Source: Thalassobacterium maritimum (lineage in GTDB: Bacteria > Verrucomicrobiota > Verrucomicrobiia > Opitutales > Coraliomargaritaceae). From it: 64,000 nt of DNA. The DNA is taken from assembly GCF_031127805.1 (NCBI RefSeq), contig NZ_JARXHW010000006.1, positions 83,429 to 147,428 on the forward strand, read 5' to 3'. Below, one piece after another: positions 34,690 through 43,090 of this stretch (its first letter is position 1; each line of letters starts with the position of its first letter). The position numbers were made by a program, and so were the translations under genes. The notes under the pieces were generated by a model. That model made no database searches and was not told where the DNA came from. It saw nothing but the letters and a program-made list of their open reading frames with translations.

Positions 34690-37587
34690 CTATTCTGGAA
34701 GCAAGCGTGTGCGACTGATTGCAAACCGTGCAAACTTGGTAAAGTTCTCACGACCACGAATATAAATCGTATGCTTACCTGCGGCTAATTCGATCTCGCG
34801 GGGATACGCTTCATTCATAATGGAAGCAGTCTGCCACGACCAGAGGCCCGGAGCAGAAACCCCCAAATCCCAATACTTCGGCTCGCCATCGTTGACCTGC
34901 ACGTAGCAGCTATCGTGGGCAGGCGCGTTCGGTCCAGGGACTGCGATCAGCCCGTGCAAATAGTAAGTGCCTGAGTCAGGCACTTCGAAATCGATCCGAA
35001 TCGAGGCCTTAGAGGCCGCGTCGCGTGTATCGGGCGCTTGTAAATAAGGAAGCTGCGGCGCTTGCGGATCTGCGGCGACCACAGTCATGCCGACTTGCTC
35101 CATATCCACAGCATTGAAATACTGATAATCAGGCGCTGCCAATCGCACCTTCGCTTTAACAAAGGAGGTTCTATTATAGCCCGCGTCCGTGCGAACTGTG
35201 ACGGCTCCCTGATAGTATCCATCCCGTTTGACGTCTGGGTGAATCGATAGTGTCACTGCATGCAATTCACCATCGCAAGGACCCGTGTTCGGCTCGTATT
35301 GCAACCATGCGTCGTCGCTCATCACACGCCAGCGCTTGCCAGTCGCTACAGGCGCTCGCACATAGAGCGTGTCCGTCTGAACGGCAGCTCCATTCAAAGT
35401 CAGCTCCAACTGCGCCTGCAAGGGCAACAAAGAGACTCCTTCTGCACGCACTGGGAATTCTGGACCGGCTCCGACGGGAATCGCTCCAATGTCAGGTGCC
35501 TCACCAGAGAAATCTTCGTTGACCGTGAGCAATTTTAAACCGCGATCGATCGCCAGTGAGTTTTTGGAAAGTCGATAGTCACCGGCCGCACGATTCTTAA
35601 AGGACTCGACTCCCACGACACCATTTTGCTGCCACTGTGGCAGTGGTGGATCCATCGAATCTGGGCGCAGCATATCGTAATCAAAGTCACCCTTCGACTT
35701 CTGAGGCCACATCAAATCCCCCGCTGCAAACAGATTATTGCGTGTAAATATAGGGGTGGGGCCACTGCCCCAATTGCTGCCTCGCAAGCCTCTTCCATGA
35801 CTATAAATGGTGTTATGGAAAAAGTAATTGATGCCGGGGTCCTGCACTTTATCGCCGCCGACTTTCAAAGCAAAATTGGTCATCCCACGCTCATCCCCCT
35901 CAAGAACGATCAAGTTATTAAAAATATACGAAGGCCCAAAGATGGTGGGTGCCGTGCTGACGCCACAATAGCTGCTCTGGATCCAGTTATTGAAGAAGCG
36001 GATATTCATCTGCCCCCCATCGAGTTCCACGCCATCGTCATTGCTAAAAAACATGATGTTCCCCTCAAAATCTGTATCGCGATAAGGGCCTCCCTTGGGC
36101 TTATCATTGTAAGCCCCTTCAATCGTATCGTTGAAGCGGTGCGACTCGCTACCGATCAGCGAATTATTCCGAATCACGTGATTGCCCTCGGAGTTAAACA
36201 AAATAATTGAGGTCGGCCCATGCGGGTGCCCATATTGCCAAGAGGTCGCATGCCCACGTGGGTTGTGAATGTAATTGTCGGCAATCACCACACGCTCAGC
36301 GCCCACCGAAACACGCACTCCACCTTGTAAATTAACTGGCTTGCCAGCCTCATCGACAAAGAACGGTCCTCGACCCCAACGCTTATTTTCCATTTCGGTG
36401 AAAGTGCCGACCTGGCCCCAAGATGAAATATCACAGCGCAAGATTCGAATATCCGTGGAGTCTTCGATCAATACAGAATCTTTGATGCCCCCGACAATCG
36501 TGAGATTGTCTAGGATCACATGATGCACTCCTTTTAAAACAACCGCATGCGTCGCACGCTTATCAACGTTTAAAGTCGAATGACGCGTCGGATCACTGGT
36601 ATAGCGGATCCAACCATCAGCAGAGCCGCTTTCGGTAATCACCAAGGGCTCGGTGCTCTCACCGGCAGGCAAATAAATCGTCTTCGCGATCGGCAGCTCA
36701 TAAGTCCAAGTGCGCACCGTTGTATAGGCCGGGGCAATAGCTTCTTTCAGGCTCGGATCTTCCAGCCAGGTTTTAATTTGATACTCCGTGTCTGCTTCCA
36801 AGTTGAGTAAGCTCGAGCGCAATTGCTTGGTCTTCGCCTGCCACTGCATCGGCAAGGATGCACGCCAAACACTTTCGCCCTTCTTACGATAAGCACTATG
36901 CCCACGCGTGAACTGGCTCATATCACCAGAGACATCCGCATAGAGACCAATCGAACTAAATGTCGAGACCGCTGCTAAGTTAACAATACTGGGAGCCGTA
37001 CGCACGCGTTCGGAGGCTGGAATCACTGAGAGGTCAGCAAACCACAATGAATGTCCAACACTTGATTCACTCTGCTTATAGCGCAGTAATACCTGAAAGG
37101 AATCCGCCTCTCCGACTTCAAACTCACGATCCAGCTCTAACCAGTTACCACTGCGCTCACTAATGTTAATCCGTTTGATTTCCTTCCGCCCCTGATAAAG
37201 CTTTACCTGAATCATACCACCAGCTGCGTTATCAGACTTCATCCAGCCTTTCAGATATAAAATCGATCCAGGCTCAACCGCAGCTTTGGAAGAGACCACT
37301 TGACCTAAACCGGAGCCTGCTCCTGCGATATCTATTCGCAAACTGGATGACAGCCCCCTGGGCGCTTCTGCAGGATCTAAGCGGATAGACGCCCTGCCTG
37401 AACTCGCCAATTGCCAGCCAGATACAGTATCTCCGTCCCACGCAGTAAACTGGCCATTGTGCACATACTCAACTGCCGCGGCTGTAGATGCAGATACAAA
37501 AATAAGTCCAAGTAAGCCAGCTAGCATTACTAGCCACTGATTATAGCACCTACGCGGCGCACGAAAGCCATCTTGCAATCTATTCAT
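34690..37587 (-). CDS. Secreted beta-helix protein with C-terminal CBM-like domain (paralogue 3)
   Basis: I place the start at 37587 (MNRLQDGFRAPRRCYN), giving 965 aa; the open frame extends to 37641, but that extension contains the operator at 37611-37623. The signal peptide core is LVMLAGLLGLIFVSASTAAA. Next come a CBM4/9-like domain (EYVHNGQFTAWDGDTVSGWQ), a fibronectin-III-like domain (STFSSIGLYADVSG), and a beta-helix with HVILDNLTIVGG, NNSLIGSESHRFND, VELDGGQMNIRFFNNWIQSS and NYFFHNTIYSHG. A BACON-like block and a C-terminal CBM35/DUF-like jelly-roll (DSGTYYLHGLIAVPG, KHTIYIRGREN) follow. It is a distant relative of the other two beta-helix genes, keeping the DGGQMNIRFF core, and probably attacks a related linkage. 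Confidence 0.84.
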   Translation of the reverse strand: MNRLQDGFRAPRRCYNQWLVMLAGLLGLIFVSASTAAAVEYVHNGQFTAWDGDTVSGWQLASSGRASIRLDPAEAPRGLSSSLRIDIAGAGSGLGQVVSSKAAVEPGSILYLKGWMKSDNAAGGMIQVKLYQGRKEIKRINISERSGNWLELDREFEVGEADSFQVLLRYKQSESSVGHSLWFADLSVIPASERVRTAPSIVNLAAVSTFSSIGLYADVSGDMSQFTRGHSAYRKKGESVWRASLPMQWQAKTKQLRSSLLNLEADTEYQIKTWLEDPSLKEAIAPAYTTVRTWTYELPIAKTIYLPAGESTEPLVITESGSADGWIRYTSDPTRHSTLNVDKRATHAVVLKGVHHVILDNLTIVGGIKDSVLIEDSTDIRILRCDISSWGQVGTFTEMENKRWGRGPFFVDEAGKPVNLQGGVRVSVGAERVVIADNYIHNPRGHATSWQYGHPHGPTSIILFNSEGNHVIRNNSLIGSESHRFNDTIEGAYNDKPKGGPYRDTDFEGNIMFFSNDDGVELDGGQMNIRFFNNWIQSSYCGVSTAPTIFGPSYIFNNLIVLEGDERGMTNFALKVGGDKVQDPGINYFFHNTIYSHGRGLRGSNWGSGPTPIFTRNNLFAAGDLMWPQKSKGDFDYDMLRPDSMDPPLPQWQQNGVVGVESFKNRAAGDYRLSKNSLAIDRGLKLLTVNEDFSGEAPDIGAIPVGAGPEFPVRAEGVSLLPLQAQLELTLNGAAVQTDTLYVRAPVATGKRWRVMSDDAWLQYEPNTGPCDGELHAVTLSIHPDVKRDGYYQGAVTVRTDAGYNRTSFVKAKVRLAAPDYQYFNAVDMEQVGMTVVAADPQAPQLPYLQAPDTRDAASKASIRIDFEVPDSGTYYLHGLIAVPGPNAPAHDSCYVQVNDGEPKYWDLGVSAPGLWSWQTASIMNEAYPREIELAAGKHTIYIRGRENFTKFARFAISRTRLLPE

Positions 37588-37610
37588 AGATTGAAAAAGC
37601 AACACCCTAC

Positions 37611-37623
37611 GTGACATAGTCAA
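37611..37623 (-). promoter_or_regulatory. GTGACnnnGTCAA operator before the 965-aa beta-helix gene
   Basis: Plus-strand GTGACATAGTCAA, identical to the GH36 site over 13 bases and sharing the following GGG. It is 23 bases from the preferred start at 37587; toward the gene it reads TTGACTATGTCAC, with a -35-like TTGACT. Confidence 0.7.
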
Positions 37624-37672
37624 GGGCGAATCCTGATACATCGCTGAATTTCAACTCCAAAGCCGAAGGCTT

Positions 37673-39049
37673 CTATGGGCGCTTCCGACGAGAAAACACG
37701 CTCTGCATTTTAGCGCCACGTCGCCCTTCGGAGCAGATGCCTAAAATCGTGCGGGCCGCCTGAGCTAACTCGCCCAACCCCTCTTCAATATCGATCTTCT
37801 CTTCTAAAATTTGAGAAATCCCCTTCAAAACCAAAGCCCCAGGATAAGGTGGATGCAGGTTAAAATTAGTCGAAATCTTCGTAATTTCAGAAGCAAACAA
37901 GGCATCACGCGGATCATTGATATCCAAACTCTTAAAAGCGGAGCTCTTACGAATCGGGATATTGTGCTTTGACTGCCCGATATAGTCCTGGACTCTCGCA
38001 GAAAGCATCTCTCGAACGTAGCGCTTAGCCAATTCAGGCGAAGAGCAGGACTTCCGCACGCAGACTAAATCAGTCGCCTGAGCCGAACAATCCACGCCTC
38101 CCTCAAACAAGGGCATCGGTACAGTATTCCAGTCATCAAAGCCGGAAGGAACGATAAAGTCCATATGGTGACGACCTGAAATATGCATGCCAGCCTCCCC
38201 GCGCACGAAAGAGCGAATCAGCTCATCCTCATCATATTCCTGAGTCCCAACAAGATTCCCCAACTGACGACAAAGCCGCAGGCCCTCCGCCACACGAGGG
38301 CTGTCTAATGTGACAGGATCTTCTGCGCTAGGATCAAACAGTCGCCCCCCAGCACGCACAATAAAGTTCATAAACATGTGCTCCCGTGGAGAGTAATTGA
38401 TAATTTTATCGGCTGGCAGAATTTTCTTCAATTTCCGAACACATTTCAAAAAATCCGACCAAGTCCAGCCCGCCTGCGGCCGCACACAGCCCGCTTTCTC
38501 GAACAAAGTCGGATTGTAAAAAACAACCCGCGGCGAAAAAGCGAAAGGAATGCCCACCATTTGGCCATCGATTTCAAAAGGTGAAAATGGCTCCGTAAAG
38601 AAATCGTCTCGATCCGGGAAGCACTCCTCGAAAATCTCAGAGAGGTCCATGTAATCCTCATACTGAGTCAACAAATGAGTCGTCGTCCGCAACTCAAGCG
38701 TACCTTTCCTAAAGGCAAACGAACTTCGCAAACCAGGAATCGAGTCCGAGACCAAGCTCAACATTCCATCAATCCAAGGAAATTGCTCCACAGGATTATA
38801 CACGCAAACGTTTTCAGGTAAAATGCGCTCTCGCCAGTCTGGCAACACGAAGGCTCCCTGCCGTGAGCGTGTGTGCAAGACACCATTCTGGCATAAAGAT
38901 TCCACCGCATGTTGTACCTTTAGGAAAGAGATCCCCAGCGTCTCCGCAATCTCACGTGCCGGCGGCACACGATCGCCCGCTTGTATCTCAGAAGATTCAA
39001 GCATGGATAATATATAATTACGGACGATCGAAACTTTGCTTTTAGTCAT
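37673..39049 (-). CDS. GntR-type DNA-binding domain fused to a family 1 solute-binding-protein domain
   Basis: A 458-aa protein starting at 39049 (MTKSKVSIVRNYIL). Residues 1-72 are a GntR winged helix (SEIQAGDRVPPAREIAETLG, QHAVESLCQNGVLHTRSRQG). Residues about 80-450 match the fold of ABC-type extracellular sugar-binding proteins: FEIDGQMVGIPFAFSPRVVF, YNPTLFEKAG, WTWSDFLKCVRKLKKI, FVRGEAGMHISGRHHM, LAKRYVREML. There is no signal peptide, so the binding domain is intracellular. Instead of the usual LacI-like or UTRA effector domain, sugar sensing would use a type 1 binding-protein fold. An operator copy lies 32 bases upstream, arguing for autoregulation and against the longer frame reaching 39106. 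It ends 32 bases before the open frame of the beta-helix gene at 34690 and is transcribed in the same direction. Confidence 0.85.
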   Translation of the reverse strand: MTKSKVSIVRNYILSMLESSEIQAGDRVPPAREIAETLGISFLKVQHAVESLCQNGVLHTRSRQGAFVLPDWRERILPENVCVYNPVEQFPWIDGMLSLVSDSIPGLRSSFAFRKGTLELRTTTHLLTQYEDYMDLSEIFEECFPDRDDFFTEPFSPFEIDGQMVGIPFAFSPRVVFYNPTLFEKAGCVRPQAGWTWSDFLKCVRKLKKILPADKIINYSPREHMFMNFIVRAGGRLFDPSAEDPVTLDSPRVAEGLRLCRQLGNLVGTQEYDEDELIRSFVRGEAGMHISGRHHMDFIVPSGFDDWNTVPMPLFEGGVDCSAQATDLVCVRKSCSSPELAKRYVREMLSARVQDYIGQSKHNIPIRKSSAFKSLDINDPRDALFASEITKISTNFNLHPPYPGALVLKGISQILEEKIDIEEGLGELAQAARTILGICSEGRRGAKMQSVFSRRKRP

Positions 39050-39080
39050 AGCGGAAATTACAAAATAGAAATAACATCCT

Positions 39081-39093
39081 GTGACTAGGTCAA
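39081..39093 (-). promoter_or_regulatory. GTGACnnnGTCAA operator at the regulator gene
   Basis: Plus-strand GTGACTAGGTCAA, 32 bases before the start at 39049. Toward the gene it reads TTGACCTAGTCAC, so the -35 box TTGACC is part of the operator, as in the sites at 30967 and 37611. Confidence 0.7.
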
Positions 39094-39203
39094 CCCGCAT
39101 ATCCACGAGTCATAACGGCATAGGGCTCACGATCTCGCAGTCACTCTTGAGCGAACTCTCCTAGCTGACGACATAGAACATCCTTCCGGACGCACATAAA
39201 AAA

Positions 39204-39230
39204 GCCACGGAGATGGTGAGTCTCCGTGGC
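39204..39230 (-). terminator. Intrinsic terminator of the PEP-CTERM gene
   Basis: GCCACGGAGA (39204-39213) and TCTCCGTGGC (39221-39230) form a perfect 10-bp stem with a 7-base loop, followed leftward by six U. It lies 36 bases beyond the stop at 39267. Confidence 0.85.
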
Positions 39231-39266
39231 CGGCAAAAACTGAAATTTAGATCAGCAGCGATTCGC

Positions 39267-40028
39267 TTACTTCCGTCGGCGCATCGCGACAGTAGAGAGC
39301 GCAGCTAGACCTAGCAAACATGCATAGGTTGAGGGCTCAGGCACTACGATGTCAGGCGTAAAGTCGAATTGAAACTCACTGCCATAACCTGTTGCTGAAC
39401 CTGCAACAATAACTTGGAAGCTGCTGACATTAGCAATACTTGAAAAATTGGCTGCCGCTTGCGGATTTGCTTTATCTGGATTTTCTCCTTCAGAATTAGT
39501 TAAACCGATGAAACCTGCAGTGCCAGGAGTGAGTTCCTTAAGTTGTGTGCCTTCACTCAATGTAACACCAGTGAACTCAGTATCACTCACAGAAAACTCC
39601 TCAGAACTGTCGATATCTGATACCTGCATCACAAAATCTAGCTGAAGTGGTGTGAGAAAGTCAGAGTCTTCGTAAAAGCTGAATGTATAGGTCGCCGAAC
39701 GCTCACTGCCGCCTTCAATCAAGATGCCAACACGATCAGAGTGACCTTGGCCTGTAGTGATACTATGCTTGAGCAAATCAGGCGTATAACTATCAAGAGT
39801 CACAGTCAAATAAGCAGTGGACGAAGCCATGGTGCTAGTGTCCAGCAAACTGAGCTCAAACTGTGCCTGAGCTCCATTGACGGGATCCACAACACTTCCT
39901 CCTGGCTCGACGGTGCCCACATTAGGTGGCACAACACCAACAATGTTGATTTCGAAGGCTGCATTAGCACAGCTGCATGCTGCCAATGCGAAAACTGTGG
40001 TAGTCACTGCTTTTCTTGTAAGTTTCAT
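39267..40028 (-). CDS. PEP-CTERM sorted surface/exported protein
   Basis: A 253-aa secreted protein with a signal peptide (VTTTVFALAACSCANA, cleavage before FEINIV) and a C-terminal PEP-CTERM tail starting at residue 229: VPEPSTYACLLGLAALSTVA followed by MRRRK. The tail is a sorting signal processed by exosortase and is typical of bacteria that make exopolysaccharide. The body is beta-rich, acidic and low in cysteine, with no recognised enzyme motif. No exosortase gene is in the window. It stands alone, with its own terminator. Confidence 0.88.
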   Translation of the reverse strand: MKLTRKAVTTTVFALAACSCANAAFEINIVGVVPPNVGTVEPGGSVVDPVNGAQAQFELSLLDTSTMASSTAYLTVTLDSYTPDLLKHSITTGQGHSDRVGILIEGGSERSATYTFSFYEDSDFLTPLQLDFVMQVSDIDSSEEFSVSDTEFTGVTLSEGTQLKELTPGTAGFIGLTNSEGENPDKANPQAAANFSSIANVSSFQVIVAGSATGYGSEFQFDFTPDIVVPEPSTYACLLGLAALSTVAMRRRK

Positions 40029-40204
40029 GTCAATTCCGAATACGTATTAAATTTGCGCGCGCCTAGGGTATTTACCCCCAAGTGTGGAGTAAGTCAATCG
40101 AATAAACCCTTTATCCCGCATATTGGACAAATTACAGCCATTTTTTCTTAAGAAAGTATAGATTGATTCGCCAAATGCGCTCACGCTACATATTTTAGCC
40201 ATTT

Positions 40205-40726
40205 ATGAAAGAAATGCTCATCGATATTTTCACACATCCCTTGGCGATTGGCCTGTGCATCGGACTAATTGCATGTTTGATCGTTTGGCTGCGTTCTCTG
40301 GGAAAATTACGAAGCGAACGCTCAGCGGCAGCGGCGCAGGCGAATCGCTTGAACCAGGAAATCAATACTTTAAAGGGGCATTTGCACACACAAATGGAGA
40401 TCACTGCCAAGGGCAATGAGTCGCTCAAGGAAGAACTGGTCGCCCTCCAAAAGACCAATCAAAATTTAAGCCAAACGATCGGAGCCTTGAAGCAAAAGCC
40501 TGGCCGCGTAGAGATTCGCACGCTGCACCTATATGAAAAAGCAATTCGCACAATGAACGCGCGGGCGCCTGGCTTCAGCTCTGCTTGGGAAAGTGCAATC
40601 AACGAAGCGGAAGCGGAAATCAAACAAGAGGAATCCGGCATTATTGGCTGGATTCGCAAACCCTTCATGTTTCGCAGCTCTGGCTCCACCGAGCTATTGG
40701 GCGATGCTGAAAAAGTCACAGAGTAA
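40205..40726 (+). CDS. Membrane-anchored coiled-coil protein
   Basis: A 173-aa protein with one N-terminal membrane helix (about residues 13-31, LAIGLCIGLIACLIVWLRS). A long coiled-coil segment (about 33-92, ERSAAAAQANRLNQEINTLK) follows, then a C-terminal region (RVEIRTLHLYEKAIRTMNAR to WIRKPF) that looks folded. Topology suggests most of it is cytoplasmic. It is not a known family to me and has no operon partner on its strand. Confidence 0.7.
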   Translation: MKEMLIDIFTHPLAIGLCIGLIACLIVWLRSLGKLRSERSAAAAQANRLNQEINTLKGHLHTQMEITAKGNESLKEELVALQKTNQNLSQTIGALKQKPGRVEIRTLHLYEKAIRTMNARAPGFSSAWESAINEAEAEIKQEESGIIGWIRKPFMFRSSGSTELLGDAEKVTE

Positions 40727-40760
40727 CCAGCGAGGCGTGGCCTGCTCTAGCACCTATAAA

Positions 40761-41705
40761 TCAACCACAACGTAGGGTGTGTAGCGTCACTTCCGAGGGG
40801 CAATTGAGTCGGGCAGTTAAACCACTAGCCCCCGTGCCGCGACTGGTATAGCCCTGCAGAGTGCCCTCGCTCCATGCGCCGGCCAACAGATGGCGCGGCG
40901 AACTGCCGTCGTGCATCAAAATGCGCCCACCGGGCAGGCAAATTTGCCCGCCATGCGTATGGCCTGCCATCAGATAATCGATCCCGTGTGCCGCAGCAGT
41001 GGCATAGGTCTGCGGCGAGTGTGAGAGTAAGACCTTGGTCGCCTCGTTCGGCACCCCGCGCAGCGCACGCTCAAAACAGTGTGTTTTATAAAAATTGGGA
41101 TCGTCGATGCCGATTAGATACAGCTCAGCTTCTCCACGACGCAGTATAACATGTTCATTCAGCAAAAAACGTATGCCTGCGGCCTCCATAGCGGGCACCT
41201 TGGCCAGGCAATCGTGATTCCCAAGGATCGCATATTTAGGCGCCTCCACCTCGGAAACGATCTCAATCGTCGCTGCGGTAGCGCCTGAATGGTCGCCAAA
41301 GATACAGGTGCGAAAGTCTCCTGTCAGGGCCAAGCAATCGTAATCCAACTCTGCGATCACCTCTTTCACCCGTGCCGGGAAATCGGGATGCAAATCGGCG
41401 TGCAAATCGGTAAGCTGTAAAATGGTATATCCATCGAACTCCGCCGGCAGATTCGCCAGCCGTACTTCCTGCCGCATGACTTGAATATCAAAATAATTGC
41501 GCATCGCACGCTGCCAAAAACCGCTCATCTTCAAGCAGAAGCGAATGGCCGCATAAGTATTGAATTTATGTTCAAAGCGAAAGATCCCCTTGCCCTGCCC
41601 TTCACCGCGCTTGGCACGCATATGTGCTTCAGCAGCCAGACGTGCCTCAAATTCGGCTTCGCCTAAGCGGGCTGCATAAGGTTGGAGGTCTTCAATTGAG
41701 CTCAT
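40761..41705 (-). CDS. Calcineurin-like metallophosphoesterase (YkuE/LpxG-like)
   Basis: A 314-aa protein with the complete metallophosphoesterase motif set: LQLTDLHADLHPDFP, ALTGDFRT, GNHDCLA, LSHSPQTY and AGHTHGGQICLPGG. This arrangement resembles the YkuE-like group, some of which hydrolyse UDP-2,3-diacylglucosamine or other membrane-associated phosphoesters. The first 80 residues are helical and basic rather than a clear membrane segment. It follows sufS on the same strand by 18 bases, which suggests cotranscription. The substrate cannot be told from sequence. Confidence 0.87.
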   Translation of the reverse strand: MSSIEDLQPYAARLGEAEFEARLAAEAHMRAKRGEGQGKGIFRFEHKFNTYAAIRFCLKMSGFWQRAMRNYFDIQVMRQEVRLANLPAEFDGYTILQLTDLHADLHPDFPARVKEVIAELDYDCLALTGDFRTCIFGDHSGATAATIEIVSEVEAPKYAILGNHDCLAKVPAMEAAGIRFLLNEHVILRRGEAELYLIGIDDPNFYKTHCFERALRGVPNEATKVLLSHSPQTYATAAAHGIDYLMAGHTHGGQICLPGGRILMHDGSSPRHLLAGAWSEGTLQGYTSRGTGASGLTARLNCPSEVTLHTLRCG

Positions 41706-41723
41706 AGCAAGCGATTAAATGCA

Positions 41724-42971
41724 TTAACCGAAGAAGCGTTGCATCTTAGTCACCGCAGCCACGAGGCGATCCACATCTTCGAAATTGTTATAAAAGGAAA
41801 ACGACGCCCGCGCGGTGGCGGGCACCCCAAAGCGCTTTAATAATGGTTGCGTGCAGTGGTGGCCAGCACGCACAGCGACGCCATCAGCATCTAGAAAGGT
41901 GCCAATGTCGTGCGGGTGAATCTCATTGATAACAAAAGATAAAATGGAGGCTTTGTGCTGGGCAGTGCCGATAATACGTAGGCCATCCACCGCAGAGAGC
42001 TTTTCGGTGGCATCCAGTAGTAAGGCATGCTCGTGCGCAAGTGCGCCTGCTCGGTCCAGGCCGTTGACATAGTCGATCGCTGCGGCAAGTCCGATGACGC
42101 CTTCAATGTGGGGCGTCCCCGCCTCAAACTTTCCCGGAATACCTTTATAAGTGGTGCCCTCGAAATCAACGCGTTCGATCATATCGCCCCCACTTTGATA
42201 AGGCGGCAGGCGCTCCAACCATTCGCGCTTCCCCCAGAGCACACCGATGCCAGTGGGACCAAACACTTTGTGCCCGGAAAATACAAAAAAGTCACAGTCC
42301 AAGTCAGCCACATCGACTGGCATGTGAGGCACCGACTGGCAGCCGTCCAATAAAACTGGAATGTCGCGCGCGTGCGCCTCCGCAATCAGGGCTTTGGCCG
42401 GATTAATCGTGCCCAGAGCATTGGACACATGCACGAGTGCCACCAGCTTGGTGCGCTCGGATAGCAACTCTGAATAGGCGACTAAATCGAGCTCTCCGGC
42501 ATCGTTGACTGGCACCACCTTAAGCACGGCACCGGTCTTTTCCGCCGCAATTTGCCAAGGCACGATATTGGCATGGTGCTCCATGTGGGTGATCAAGATT
42601 TCGTCGCCCTCAGAGAGTTGGGTTTCGATAAAGCCATGCGCCACCAGGTTGATGCCTTCCGTCGCACCACGCACAAAGATGATTTCGTCCGACTCGGGTG
42701 CCGCGATAAAATGGGCCACCTTCGCACGTGCCGATTCATAAGCGTCGGTCGCTTGCTCACTGAGATAGTGCACCCCACGGTGGATATTGGAATTCTCTGC
42801 ACGGTAATAGCGATCAATCGCTTCAATCACCGAAGCAGGCTTCTGCGAAGTAGCTCCATTATCCAGATAGCTCAAAGGCTTCCCTCGAACTGTAGTCGAT
42901 AAGATAGGAAAGTCTGCGCGCACGCGGGCGAAATCAAATGTCGATATATTCGTCACAAGTAGAACTCTCAC
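41724..42971 (-). CDS. sufS: Cysteine desulfurase SufS
   Basis: A PLP enzyme that takes sulfur from cysteine for iron-sulfur cluster assembly. Marks are YLDNGATSQKP, NIHRGVHYLSEQAT, RGATEGINLVA, HMEHHANIVPWQ, FSGHKVFGPTGIGVLWG with the PLP Lys235, and RAGHHCTQPLLKRFG with the active-site Cys373, all typical of the SufS/CsdA group. Numbering uses a GTG start at 42971; a GTG five codons later (42956, VTNISTFDF) fits the family start better, but neither has a well-spaced ribosome site. No other suf genes are next to it; the downstream neighbour is a phosphoesterase. Confidence 0.93.
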   Translation of the reverse strand: MRVLLVTNISTFDFARVRADFPILSTTVRGKPLSYLDNGATSQKPASVIEAIDRYYRAENSNIHRGVHYLSEQATDAYESARAKVAHFIAAPESDEIIFVRGATEGINLVAHGFIETQLSEGDEILITHMEHHANIVPWQIAAEKTGAVLKVVPVNDAGELDLVAYSELLSERTKLVALVHVSNALGTINPAKALIAEAHARDIPVLLDGCQSVPHMPVDVADLDCDFFVFSGHKVFGPTGIGVLWGKREWLERLPPYQSGGDMIERVDFEGTTYKGIPGKFEAGTPHIEGVIGLAAAIDYVNGLDRAGALAHEHALLLDATEKLSAVDGLRIIGTAQHKASILSFVINEIHPHDIGTFLDADGVAVRAGHHCTQPLLKRFGVPATARASFSFYNNFEDVDRLVAAVTKMQRFFG

Positions 42972-43090
42972 TCCTAGCGTGAGAATCTCAACTTAAAAGG
43001 TAAAAGATGTATCGAGACCAATCAGGCTCAAAAACGGAACATGCCCCAGATTGAGTTGGCCTTTCCCCCAGAATCCGCATGACTTAAAGC

